Shown here one piece after another: positions 1-7,658 of a stretch of DNA of 41,756 nucleotides. Below the pieces are notes generated by a model. That model did no database searches. It was given only the letters and a program-made list of their open reading frames with translations, and was not told the DNA's origin. Position numbers and translations under genes: made by a program. Source of the stretch: an uncultured Prevotellaceae bacterium (GTDB lineage: Bacteria > Bacteroidota > Bacteroidia > Bacteroidales > Bacteroidaceae); NCBI GenBank assembly GCA_946625675.1, contig CAMOTI010000094.1, forward strand, positions 1 to 41,756, read 5' to 3'. Each line of letters starts with the position of its first letter. Position 1 is the first letter of the stretch.

Positions 1-96
1 GGCTAGGTACGTATCTCTGTTGTAGGAACGAAAATATCTGATTTTTGCGCAACAACCCTAACTGGCTCGCACTGAACCCCGTCGCCAGAGAAACTA

Positions 97-131
97 CACT
101 ATTCACTTTTCACTCTTCACTCTTCACTCAA
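97..131. repeat. Heptamer tandem repeat, family A (copy A1)
   Basis: Five consecutive 7-mers read CACTATT, CACTTTT, CACTCTT, CACTCTT and CACTCAA. The first 18 bases (97-114) are the exact reverse complement of 35189-35206 and 35203-35220. The repeat lies just upstream of the promoter of the first gene. No function is known to me. Confidence 0.85.
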
Positions 132-148
132 AAGAATTCTCTTTTTAT

Positions 149-179
149 TTTGATTTATCCCCATTTTTTCGTAATTTTG
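149..179 (+). promoter_or_regulatory. Bacteroidota-type promoter for the 235 gene
   Basis: A -33 TTTG (149-152) and a -7 TAATTTTG (172-179) are separated by 19 bp, matching the Bacteroidota housekeeping pattern TTTG-N19-21-TAnnTTTG. Transcription should start near 185, giving a leader of about 50 nt that contains heptamer repeat B1. Confidence 0.75.
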
Positions 180-195
180 CAAACAGATGTCTCAA

Positions 196-234
196 GTCAG
201 AAAACTAACAACTGAAAACTGAGAACAGAAGACT
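196..234 (+). repeat. Heptamer tandem repeat, family B (copy B1), in a 5' leader
   Basis: Successive 7-mers read GTCAGAA, AACTAAC, AACTGAA, AACTGAG and AACAGAA, and the next heptad (GACTATG) contains the start codon of the downstream gene. Bases 200-220 are identical to 36241-36261. The repeat would sit in the mRNA leader. Confidence 0.8.
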
Positions 235-1809
235 ATGGGTACATATATCAATACCGGAAACGACCGATTCCGTTCCACTCGCAAGCGCGAATACGTTGAC
301 AAGTCGGAGCTGATAGCGGTTATCAATGACACGTTGGACACCGACATCCGTTATACTTGCGTCACCCGTTGCCGCCGCTTCGGCAAGTCGATGGCGGCAA
401 AGATGCTGTGTGCCTATTATGACCAGTCATGCAATTCCCGCAGCCTGTTTGAAGACCTGAAAATTGCTAAAGATTCCAGTTTTGAGCAGCATCTGAACAA
501 ATATCCAGTGATCTACCTGGATATGACAGAATTTACCTCCCGTGACGGCCTCCCTGTCAGCGATATCGTGCCTATTCTGCAGAAAGAATTGAAGGAGGAT
601 GTGCTCAAAGTCTATCCCCTCGAGGAGCAGGAAACTGAAGGCGACTTGATGACGACGCTGACGAAAATCAAGGAGCGTTATCAAGTGAAGTTCATCATGA
701 TTATCGATGAGTGGGACGCCGTCTGCCGCGAGTCGTTGAATGATAAAACATCGATGGACCGTTATGTGAATCTGTTGCGGAGGCTTTTCAAGGGAAGCCA
801 GTCGGAACTGGTCTTTGCCGGTGTCTACATGACCGGCATCCTGCCCATCAAAAAATACAACACAGAGTCGGCGCTGAATAACTTCAGGGAATATTCAATG
901 GTCGTTCCAGGCAAGTTGTCGGGCTATTTCGGTTTCACGAAGGATGAGGTGAGGGTATTGGCAGAAAAGTACGACATGGACTTCGCCGAGTTGGAGAAAT
1001 GGTATGACGGCTATCAGATTGGTAACGTCCCTTCAATATTCAATCCTAATTCCGTGATGACGGCTTTGGATAATGGTGCTTGTCTGGGCTACTGGTCGGC
1101 AACGGGTGCCTACGATGCGGTGTCGAGGTACATATCCATGAATTACGGGGGGCTGAAGGACGATATCCTGAAACTGCTGGGCGGCGGTAGGGCGAAGGTG
1201 AAGACCACGACCTTCGACAACGACCTGTCGCAGATCAGTAGCCGTGACGACGTGCTGACCGTGCTCATCCATCTTGGCTACCTATCCTTCGACTGGAGGA
1301 AGAACGAGTGCTATGTGCCGAACATGGAGGTTGCCGACGTGCTGTCGAACGCTGTCAGCGAGACGAACTGGAAGAATGTGGCTGACGCCTTGCGCGACTC
1401 GGATGAACTGCTCGAGTCCACCCTCAATGGCGATGAGCAGGCAGTTGCGGCCGCTCTCGAGATGGCTCACGATGAAAACACGAGTATCCTATCCTACAAC
1501 AACGAGAACTCGCTGGCCTGCGTCATCTCCCTCGCTTACTTCTCAGCTCGCAACGACTATAAGATCCATCGCGAGATGCCCACTGGCAAGGGATTTGCCG
1601 ACATGATTTTCATTCCCCGCAAGAACGTGGACAAGCCCGCTCTCGTCGTGGAGCTGAAAGTGGACAAGTCTGCCGAGACCGCCATCTCCCAGATCAAGCG
1701 GAAGAACTACCCTGCATCGCTCGCTGACTATGCCGGAAATTTGATGCTCGTCGGCATCAACTACGACAAGAAGACGAAGACGCATACCTGCATTATCGAG
1801 AAAGGATAG
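235..1809 (+). CDS. AAA-ATPase-like / PD-(D/E)XK nuclease-like protein
   Basis: A 524-residue protein of the large Bacteroidales family that joins an N-terminal AAA-ATPase-like domain to a C-terminal PD-(D/E)XK nuclease-like domain. Seen: the N-terminus carries VTRCRRFGKSMAAKML, a variant P-loop (about residues 44-59); MIIDEWDAV (about 155-163) fits Walker B. The C-terminal part has GKGFADMIFIP followed by ALVVELKVDKS, the D...ExK arrangement of the nuclease-like fold. The ATG at 235 follows a well-placed promoter by about 50 nt. Members occur in many copies per Bacteroidales genome and their biological role is not established; nuclease activity here is inferred from fold motifs only. The gene is monocistronic and convergent with the GH43-GH78 gene. 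Confidence 0.88.
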   Translation: MGTYINTGNDRFRSTRKREYVDKSELIAVINDTLDTDIRYTCVTRCRRFGKSMAAKMLCAYYDQSCNSRSLFEDLKIAKDSSFEQHLNKYPVIYLDMTEFTSRDGLPVSDIVPILQKELKEDVLKVYPLEEQETEGDLMTTLTKIKERYQVKFIMIIDEWDAVCRESLNDKTSMDRYVNLLRRLFKGSQSELVFAGVYMTGILPIKKYNTESALNNFREYSMVVPGKLSGYFGFTKDEVRVLAEKYDMDFAELEKWYDGYQIGNVPSIFNPNSVMTALDNGACLGYWSATGAYDAVSRYISMNYGGLKDDILKLLGGGRAKVKTTTFDNDLSQISSRDDVLTVLIHLGYLSFDWRKNECYVPNMEVADVLSNAVSETNWKNVADALRDSDELLESTLNGDEQAVAAALEMAHDENTSILSYNNENSLACVISLAYFSARNDYKIHREMPTGKGFADMIFIPRKNVDKPALVVELKVDKSAETAISQIKRKNYPASLADYAGNLMLVGINYDKKTKTHTCIIEKG

Positions 1810-1820
1810 GGGAGCTGCCA

Positions 1821-1848
1821 GTAGAGACGCGCCGCGGTGCGTCTTCAT
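1821..1848. repeat. GTAGAGACGC-type palindrome between convergent genes
   Basis: A 6-bp stem (1825-1830 AGACGC with 1839-1844 GCGTCT) encloses a GC-rich 8-nt loop, and the segment begins GTAGAGACGC. From memory, such GTAGAGACGC palindromes are highly iterated in Bacteroidales intergenic regions. The element lies 16 nt after one stop codon and 12 nt before the opposing one, so it may act as a bidirectional terminator, although there is no U-tract. Confidence 0.55.
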
Positions 1849-1855
1849 ACTAAAT

Positions 1856-4800
1856 CTATTGGCTGTTTCTCATAAAACTGGATGAGTAGAAACAGCTTGT
1901 CACATCCAATATATGGACTTTTCCGTTGGGAAGGCATACTTTCGCCTCAGTTTCTTCCGGTATTCTGACGCTTACATACCACTCTCCTGTTGCGTAATGC
2001 CCCCATTTGCATTCCACCATTCCGTTTGGTGTGACGACGGATGTGTTGGCCCACCTCACGTTGCCCACCATCTGCGGACGGATGAGCAGATGCTTCCATG
2101 CGTTTCCGGACAGTACAGAGCCATTGGCATATTCCGGGTCGAAGGAGATGCCACCCAGCCCGGCGTATAGCCACTCCATCAGATGTCCGAGCATGAGGTG
2201 GTTGTTCGACACGTTGTCGTAAGCCTGCCAGCTCTCCGTGAGAGCTGTAGCTCCTTTCTTCAGCTGGTAGGCATAACCGGGAATGGAGTCGTTGTGGTTT
2301 ATCCTGAAAAGCACCTCCCCGTGCCCGCTCTGCTGGAGAGCCTGTACCACATAGTGGAATCCCACGTCGCCTGCTGTGATACGGTATCCGTCCTCGCTGG
2401 TTTTGCGTGCCAGCAAGTCCGCCACCTGCTGCCTGATGCTGTCCGGTGCCAGATGTGTCACGTAGACCATGGCCAGTCCCGTCTGACTGCCCTGCTCATA
2501 TAGGTTTTCGCCCCCGGTGAAGAAGCGTTGGTTGAACGCCTCCCTCACTTTCTCTGCCTGTTTTGCGAACAAGTCCGCGTCGTAATGTTTTCCCAGGTAG
2601 CGTGCCACCTCCACCATGGTCCGTAATTCCTGGTAATAGGTTGCGGTGGCCGTGAGCGCCACGCTGGTCAGCTGAGCCTTTCCCGGTCGCTTGGTCCCCA
2701 CGTCGAACCAGTCTCCGAGCCCGTAGTCGAGTATGTTTCCGGATGTCCTTGACCGAAGGTATGCCATGTATCGCTTCATCGCGTCGTAATGTTTTCGGAT
2801 GGCCGAGTCGTCGCCGTACCACTGACAGACGTACCACGGGCACAGGATGAACGACGCCCCCCATTCCGGAGAGTCCTCGAATCCGCTTCCCGGCTCAAAG
2901 CGTGTGTATTCCGGCGCGATGGTGGGAATGGAGCCGTCGGGATGCTGAGAGTCCGCCAGGTCGTCTGCAATCTTATTCATCAGCGGCCGCATGTCGTAGC
3001 GGTACATCATGGAGTGAGCCATGAGGTGGTTCTGCTCCTGCCATCCCAGTTTTTCGCGAGTAGGGCAGTCGGTGATGATGCTGGCCATGTTGCTGCGGAT
3101 GGCCCAGTCAATCAGGTTGTGAATCCGGTTGAAGAGCGTGTCGGAACATTCGAAATGTCCGTTCTCCTGTGTCTCGGTGGTTGTGTGGAGAGCGTCCAGC
3201 GAGAGCAGTTCCACTCCTTCCTCCGCCTCTACTTTCAGATATCGGAATCCCGTATAGGAAAAGCTTGGCTGCCACCATTCTCCGTCCTTGTCGCCCCTCA
3301 GGGTGTATTTCCACTCATATCCCGGCAGGCTCTTCTGTGAAATCTTTCCTTCTTTCAAGATTTCAGCAGGCTTTATGCTGATGGTCTTTCCACATTTTCC
3401 CTTTACATGGATTCTGACAATGCCAGCTGCGTTTTGCCCGGAGTCGTAAAGCCCGTCGGCTATCTTCATGCATCTCATCGTGTCGTGTACGCAGATCATC
3501 GTGCCCTCCTGCTGCCTGACGAGCGGTACGTCCCAGTGGGGTTGCGTCAAGACGGCCGGTTGCGGGGTGGAGGAGTGCGTGGCGTCGCACCACTCGCCGT
3601 TATAGATGCTGGCATGGCTGGTGCCGCTCTCCCTTGCCGTCCAGCTCTGGTCGCTGAAGATGGTCTGGAACGTTCCGTCCTTGTATTCGATATGTAGGCA
3701 GAACCGCAGTTTCGGCGCGCCGCATGACCCCGCCATCTTATGGTATCCGCTGACGGGTATGTCGTACATTCCTCCCCCCAGCAGCACCTGAATGTCCAGT
3801 TCCCGGCTTTTCATCTTTCGAAGGAGACGCGTCACGTCATATTCGTTGTAGAGCAGCTCCTTGTCGTACATCGTCCAGCCGGGGGACAAGAAATGGCTGC
3901 CGATTTTCCGCCCATTGATGGTCAGCTCATATTGCCCCATTCCGCAGATGTCGACCCACGCTTTCTTCACGTGCTTCCTGATGGTTGCTTTCTTGGAGAG
4001 CAGTGGCATCCGATAGCGCTTGAGCGATTTTCCCTCTGCGCTGTTGGCGGCGAGCAGATGGACGTGAGGGAAGAGGATGGTGGAGTCAGGTTCGAGTGCA
4101 ATCCACTTGGCTTTTCCGAAATCCTTTACAGGCTCTTCCTCCACAGTCCATTCCCAGACACCTGGCACACCGCCCAGGATTGTGGCTCTGAGGTATCTGA
4201 CCGGCCGTCTGATTGTGTCGCAATGCGGTGACTGTATGCGTATGTCGTCATGTCCTCCGCAGGGGAACCATTTCTTTCCGTCGAGCGACCCTTCCAGCCG
4301 GTATGCGTGTCCGGCAGTAGGTCGTACGAAAGCGATACTGCTGATGCCGGCTTCTTTCACTTCACCGAAGTCGGCTGTGAGCCATGGTCTGACCGAGTCT
4401 TTCTTCTGCGCCATCCATCTGGAGCCGTTGGACCCGTCGGTGGCGAATGTCGGCACGAAATATTCCGTCCGTTGGCATCGCTTGTCCAGTTTGTAGGGAA
4501 TTTTCTCCGGTGATGCGACAGACGATGCTGTCATGGACTGAGGAACGAGTTTCCGTCGTATCCGCCCAGGATGCCGGAGCGCACCAACCCCTTCGAGCGA
4601 CATTTTCATCTCCTGTATGGTTCCGTCTTCGTTGAATTCCAGCTTGCCCGCATAGATCTGCCGGTTCGTGCTGTTACGGCTGAATTCGAGAAACACGAGA
4701 TAATAGTCGTCGGTTCCCTCGGAATTGAACACGCAGCCGTGTCCCGGCCCGAACACCCCTGCGTCGGCGTCGGTGCGGCATACCACGTCGTTCTTCGGGG

Positions 4801-5554
4801 TGGTGTAGGGTCCGAGGGGCCCGGTCCTGCTCATCTGGTAGAAATACTCATATCGCTCCAGCGCCATGTTGGTGTAAAGATAATAGTATATCCCTTTCCG
4901 CTTGAAGAATATCGGTCCTTCAGTGTAGTTGCGGCTTCGGGTCTTCAGAGTGTCCAGACGGTCAATGGTCACCATGTCCTCTTTCAGCGTGGCCACGTTG
5001 CGCTCTCCCCATAAGGCATAGCGGCAGCCGTCGTCGTCGATGAAAATCTCGGTGTCGATGGCGCAGACACTGTCCCGCTCGAGCAGTCGGTTCTCCAAGG
5101 TGAAGGAGTCTCCTTTCGCCAGGCGGAACGGGCCGTCGGGACTGTCGGCCACAGCCGGATACATATATCCGTTGACCGTGGGATAGATGTACCATTTCCC
5201 ACGGTAGAGCACAGGCTTGCTCGGCGCCCAGTATTTCTCATGTAGTGCCTGCGGGAAATAGGAACCGGAGAAACTCCAGTTCACGAAGTCCCTGGACTTC
5301 CATACCACCGGCGGCCCCGAAGTCTCCAGCCCTTGTCCATACCCGTCGGTGGTCACATAGCAGTAGAACGTGCCGTCGATTTCCGTGATGCTCGGGTCTG
5401 CCACCATGTCCGGTATCAGAGGGTTGCCGAAGGGGTTGGTTGGCAGAATGCGCCTGGAGGAAGATTCCTGCTGTTGTGCCGCCAAAGACAGGATGCAAAA
5501 TGAAAGGAATAGGGTAAGCCCGTATTTCATTGATATATGAAGCCAGTTTCTCAT
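1856..5554 (-). CDS. Fused GH43 / discoidin-like / GH78 glycoside hydrolase
   Basis: A 1232-residue secreted enzyme combining two glycosidase families. Residues 1-26 are a signal peptide (KYGLTLFLSFCILSLAAQ). About 30-345 form a five-bladed GH43-type domain: likely base Asp in MVADPSITEIDG, a second Asp in AIDTEIFIDDDG, likely acid Glu in YTEGPIFF. About 350-470 resemble an F5/8 type C (discoidin) sugar-binding domain. From about 480 onward is an alpha-L-rhamnosidase (GH78) with DCPTREKLGW near residue 828, carrying the conserved Asp and the general-acid Glu. The third acidic position of the classic DCPxRExLGWxGD motif is Gln here (QEQ). GH43 enzymes are mostly arabinosidases or xylosidases; together with rhamnosidase this suggests pectic or arabinogalactan side chains, which is inference. 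It has its own promoter. No SusC/SusD genes are adjacent. Confidence 0.9.
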   Translation of the reverse strand: MRNWLHISMKYGLTLFLSFCILSLAAQQQESSSRRILPTNPFGNPLIPDMVADPSITEIDGTFYCYVTTDGYGQGLETSGPPVVWKSRDFVNWSFSGSYFPQALHEKYWAPSKPVLYRGKWYIYPTVNGYMYPAVADSPDGPFRLAKGDSFTLENRLLERDSVCAIDTEIFIDDDGCRYALWGERNVATLKEDMVTIDRLDTLKTRSRNYTEGPIFFKRKGIYYYLYTNMALERYEYFYQMSRTGPLGPYTTPKNDVVCRTDADAGVFGPGHGCVFNSEGTDDYYLVFLEFSRNSTNRQIYAGKLEFNEDGTIQEMKMSLEGVGALRHPGRIRRKLVPQSMTASSVASPEKIPYKLDKRCQRTEYFVPTFATDGSNGSRWMAQKKDSVRPWLTADFGEVKEAGISSIAFVRPTAGHAYRLEGSLDGKKWFPCGGHDDIRIQSPHCDTIRRPVRYLRATILGGVPGVWEWTVEEEPVKDFGKAKWIALEPDSTILFPHVHLLAANSAEGKSLKRYRMPLLSKKATIRKHVKKAWVDICGMGQYELTINGRKIGSHFLSPGWTMYDKELLYNEYDVTRLLRKMKSRELDIQVLLGGGMYDIPVSGYHKMAGSCGAPKLRFCLHIEYKDGTFQTIFSDQSWTARESGTSHASIYNGEWCDATHSSTPQPAVLTQPHWDVPLVRQQEGTMICVHDTMRCMKIADGLYDSGQNAAGIVRIHVKGKCGKTISIKPAEILKEGKISQKSLPGYEWKYTLRGDKDGEWWQPSFSYTGFRYLKVEAEEGVELLSLDALHTTTETQENGHFECSDTLFNRIHNLIDWAIRSNMASIITDCPTREKLGWQEQNHLMAHSMMYRYDMRPLMNKIADDLADSQHPDGSIPTIAPEYTRFEPGSGFEDSPEWGASFILCPWYVCQWYGDDSAIRKHYDAMKRYMAYLRSRTSGNILDYGLGDWFDVGTKRPGKAQLTSVALTATATYYQELRTMVEVARYLGKHYDADLFAKQAEKVREAFNQRFFTGGENLYEQGSQTGLAMVYVTHLAPDSIRQQVADLLARKTSEDGYRITAGDVGFHYVVQALQQSGHGEVLFRINHNDSIPGYAYQLKKGATALTESWQAYDNVSNNHLMLGHLMEWLYAGLGGISFDPEYANGSVLSGNAWKHLLIRPQMVGNVRWANTSVVTPNGMVECKWGHYATGEWYVSVRIPEETEAKVCLPNGKVHILDVTSCFYSSSFMRNSQ

Positions 5555-5605
5555 TGTGAAATTTGTGTTGAAGAGTAGGAGATTTTTCGTTAGTCAGTTG
5601 TCCTG

Positions 5606-5637
5606 CAAAAATACGAATAAATCCTTAACCGGCCAAA
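5606..5637 (-). promoter_or_regulatory. Promoter for the GH43-GH78 gene
   Basis: On the minus strand a TTTG (plus-strand CAAA 5634-5637) lies exactly 20 bp from TATTTTTG (plus-strand CAAAAATA 5606-5613). This matches both boxes of the Bacteroidota promoter and predicts a leader of about 45 nt before the ATG at 5554. Confidence 0.75.
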
Positions 5638-5728
5638 AAAGATGATGGAAATTCCCGATATTCAAAAAAATTGTTGAAAAACATACAGCTACGCCTTCCT
5701 GTGCGCTTTTTATGACTGCCTGTTTATC

Positions 5729-6391
5729 CTACATTCGGCTCGTGATATGAAAGCAGTGTTGGTTGTTTTCGAACTTCACATAACAGCGCCCCTCGTCGCG
5801 GAGCTCCTCCAGCACGGCGCCAAGCACGTTGCACAGCTTGCTGTCGGCAATGGAATTCCCCTCCATGCTTATCCGCTCAAAGCGTACGTAGGTGATGTCG
5901 AAGGTGGTGGCATACATGTGGCAACTCTTCTTCGTGGCGTTCTGGTTCTTTCCCATCAGTCGCTCCACGTCCTCCTGCGTGCGCAGAACGGATGTGACGA
6001 TGATTCGGTGCTTGCGGTATACGTCAGCATGAAGACGGTCCTGGAATCTCCTTCCGATGTCGTGCAGAAGCGTGGCGGCGGACGGGATGAGGTAGGGGAC
6101 GGAGTAGTCCAGACGGTCCACCTTGTACATGTCGTTCGTCTTAATTTCCACCAGCTTGTCAGTCACCTTCTCCACGTCGTCGCGCCCCTCCAGCGGCTCG
6201 ATGCCGAAACGTGTCGCAGCCTCCAGCTGGGTGCTGTTTATATCGTTGAACTGATAACGTCCTTCCACAACGGATTTCACGACTCTGCGCTCTTCGCTGC
6301 ACTGGCACGACGACACAATGAGGGCAATCAACGCAAATGCCAGAATTTTGCATAAAAAACTCCTGAAGGAAAATATACTAATTATATTCAT
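5729..6391 (-). CDS. DUF5715 family lipoprotein, M15-peptidase-like
   Basis: A 220-residue protein with a type II signal: a hydrophobic run ends in ALIVSSCQ, with the lipobox Cys at about residue 29. The C-terminal half has the zinc-ligand spacing of M15/VanY-type D,D-carboxypeptidases: SCHMYATTFDI (His-x6-Asp, about 157-164) and a late His in HCFHIT near the C-terminus, preceded by the conserved VTSVLRTQEDVERL segment. I match it to DUF5715, a Bacteroidales family related to M15 peptidases. A role in peptidoglycan peptide trimming at the inner or outer membrane is inferred. It is divergent from the WYL regulator with 117 bp between their start codons, so the pair could be linked in regulation. 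Confidence 0.8.
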   Translation of the reverse strand: MNIISIFSFRSFLCKILAFALIALIVSSCQCSEERRVVKSVVEGRYQFNDINSTQLEAATRFGIEPLEGRDDVEKVTDKLVEIKTNDMYKVDRLDYSVPYLIPSAATLLHDIGRRFQDRLHADVYRKHRIIVTSVLRTQEDVERLMGKNQNATKKSCHMYATTFDITYVRFERISMEGNSIADSKLCNVLGAVLEELRDEGRCYVKFENNQHCFHITSRM

Positions 6392-6408
6392 TTTTGTATT
6401 TTTAGGTG

Positions 6409-6416
6409 CAAAGTTA
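6409..6416 (-). promoter_or_regulatory. -7 box upstream of the DUF5715 gene
   Basis: The minus strand reads TAACTTTG, a full match to TAnnTTTG, 18 bp before the start codon. No clear -33 TTTG is visible at the expected distance; the region there is A-rich. Confidence 0.55.
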
Positions 6417-6455
6417 GTGTAAATTAAAAGAATATCTTTTTTTCTATGGCTATTT

Positions 6456-6487
6456 TTTGTGAATTTTCTTTATTTCATGTATCTTTG
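6456..6487 (+). promoter_or_regulatory. Promoter for the WYL regulator
   Basis: TTTG (6456-6459) and TATCTTTG (6480-6487) are 20 bp apart. The predicted transcription start (about 6492) lies downstream of the upstream in-frame ATG at 6446, so translation must begin at the ATG at 6509. Confidence 0.75.
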
Positions 6488-6508
6488 TACAATAATAAAC
6501 TCCAATAT

Positions 6509-7468
6509 ATGAAAGCACAGGACAAATTCAAAGCGTATATTTGGCTTGTCAACACCATACACAGGGCCAGGAGAATCACATTGGCGGAAATCAACGACCG
6601 ATGGCTGAACACCGACATGAGCGAAGGGATGGATATCCCTCGCTCCACCTTCGCACGTCATAAAATAGCCATCGAGGATATGTTCGGCATCATCATCGGA
6701 TGCGACAAGCAGAACGGCTACACCTATTTCATTGAGAACGACTATGTGCTCGGAGAGGACACCGTGCAGAACTGGCTGCTCTCGACCCTCTCCGTCAACA
6801 ATATCATCAGCGAGAGCCTCTCGCTCCAAAACCGCATACTGCTGCAGCCCGTCCCTTCTGAGGGCGACTACCTGAAAATGGTTATTGAGGCGATGAAGAA
6901 AGGGATGAGGATAGCCGTGGCCTACCGTAAATACGGCACAGACAAGCCAAACGACCTGAATTTTGAGCCTTACTGCATCAAACTCTTCAAGCAGCGGTGG
7001 TATATCCTCGGACATTTCCACCATGATGCGACTCCCGAGAAGCCGGAGTCAGACTATTTCGGAATCTTCTCGCTCGACCGGGTTCTCGACATGAAATTTA
7101 CTGACATCAAGTTCCAGGTTGACCCTGACTTCGACGCGCAGACCTATTTCGATGAGTGCTACGGAGTGCTGGTGAACGATGATACGCAGCCGGAGCATAT
7201 CAAGATCCGTGCTTATGGAAATGAGCGATTCTATATGCGCGACCTCCCAGTCCACAAAAGCCAGCGGGAAATCGGAAGAGGAGAGAATTTCTCCGATTTC
7301 GAACTCTTCATCCGTCCTACGCCTGATTTCAGTGCCCATCTGCTCAGTCGTGGAAGCCTGGTGAAGGTGCTGTCGCCACAATGGCTTGCCGACGAAATCC
7401 GTAACCTCCATCTTGAAGCGGCGCAGCAGTATCAACTTGAACAGAAGGAACAACAGACTTTCCCGTAG
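6509..7468 (+). CDS. WYL-domain transcriptional regulator
   Basis: A cytoplasmic DNA-binding protein of about 319 residues. The N-terminal 80 residues (FKAYIWLVNTIHRARRITLAEINDRW ... IPRSTFARHK) form a helix-turn-helix region; the middle carries the WYL fold (MRIAVAYRKYG ... FEPYCIKLFKQRWYILGHF, about 130-200), followed by the C-terminal WCX-like extension (RPTPDFSAHLLSRGSLVKVLSPQWL). WYL domains bind nucleic acid or nucleotide ligands and control accessory, stress or defence genes. The start at 6509 is chosen because the promoter overlaps the longer frame. It reads divergently from the DUF5715 gene and is followed 190 bp later by the GH3 gene. Its targets cannot be told from sequence. Confidence 0.88.
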   Translation: MKAQDKFKAYIWLVNTIHRARRITLAEINDRWLNTDMSEGMDIPRSTFARHKIAIEDMFGIIIGCDKQNGYTYFIENDYVLGEDTVQNWLLSTLSVNNIISESLSLQNRILLQPVPSEGDYLKMVIEAMKKGMRIAVAYRKYGTDKPNDLNFEPYCIKLFKQRWYILGHFHHDATPEKPESDYFGIFSLDRVLDMKFTDIKFQVDPDFDAQTYFDECYGVLVNDDTQPEHIKIRAYGNERFYMRDLPVHKSQREIGRGENFSDFELFIRPTPDFSAHLLSRGSLVKVLSPQWLADEIRNLHLEAAQQYQLEQKEQQTFP

Positions 7469-7658
7469 AATGAAAATATTTCTCCGGAAGGAGCACTGCA
7501 TCCCGGTGAGATCAAGCCTTACAATCTGAACGAGCTGAGGCATCATGTGGAGAAGCTGCTTGGAAAAACAGGACAGTGATTTAGCACGAAGGATTGCGAT
7601 ATGCTTTGCATCAACTCTGAGGTTTATTATTTATCAATCTATTTACACTTACAGCCAG

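Noticed and set aside
6446..6508. Upstream ATG of the WYL regulator
   Set aside because: It lies before the predicted transcription start; residues 1-21 would encode promoter sequence.
7545..7658. Upstream start of the GH3 gene
   Set aside because: It destroys the lipoprotein signal peptide that begins at 7659.
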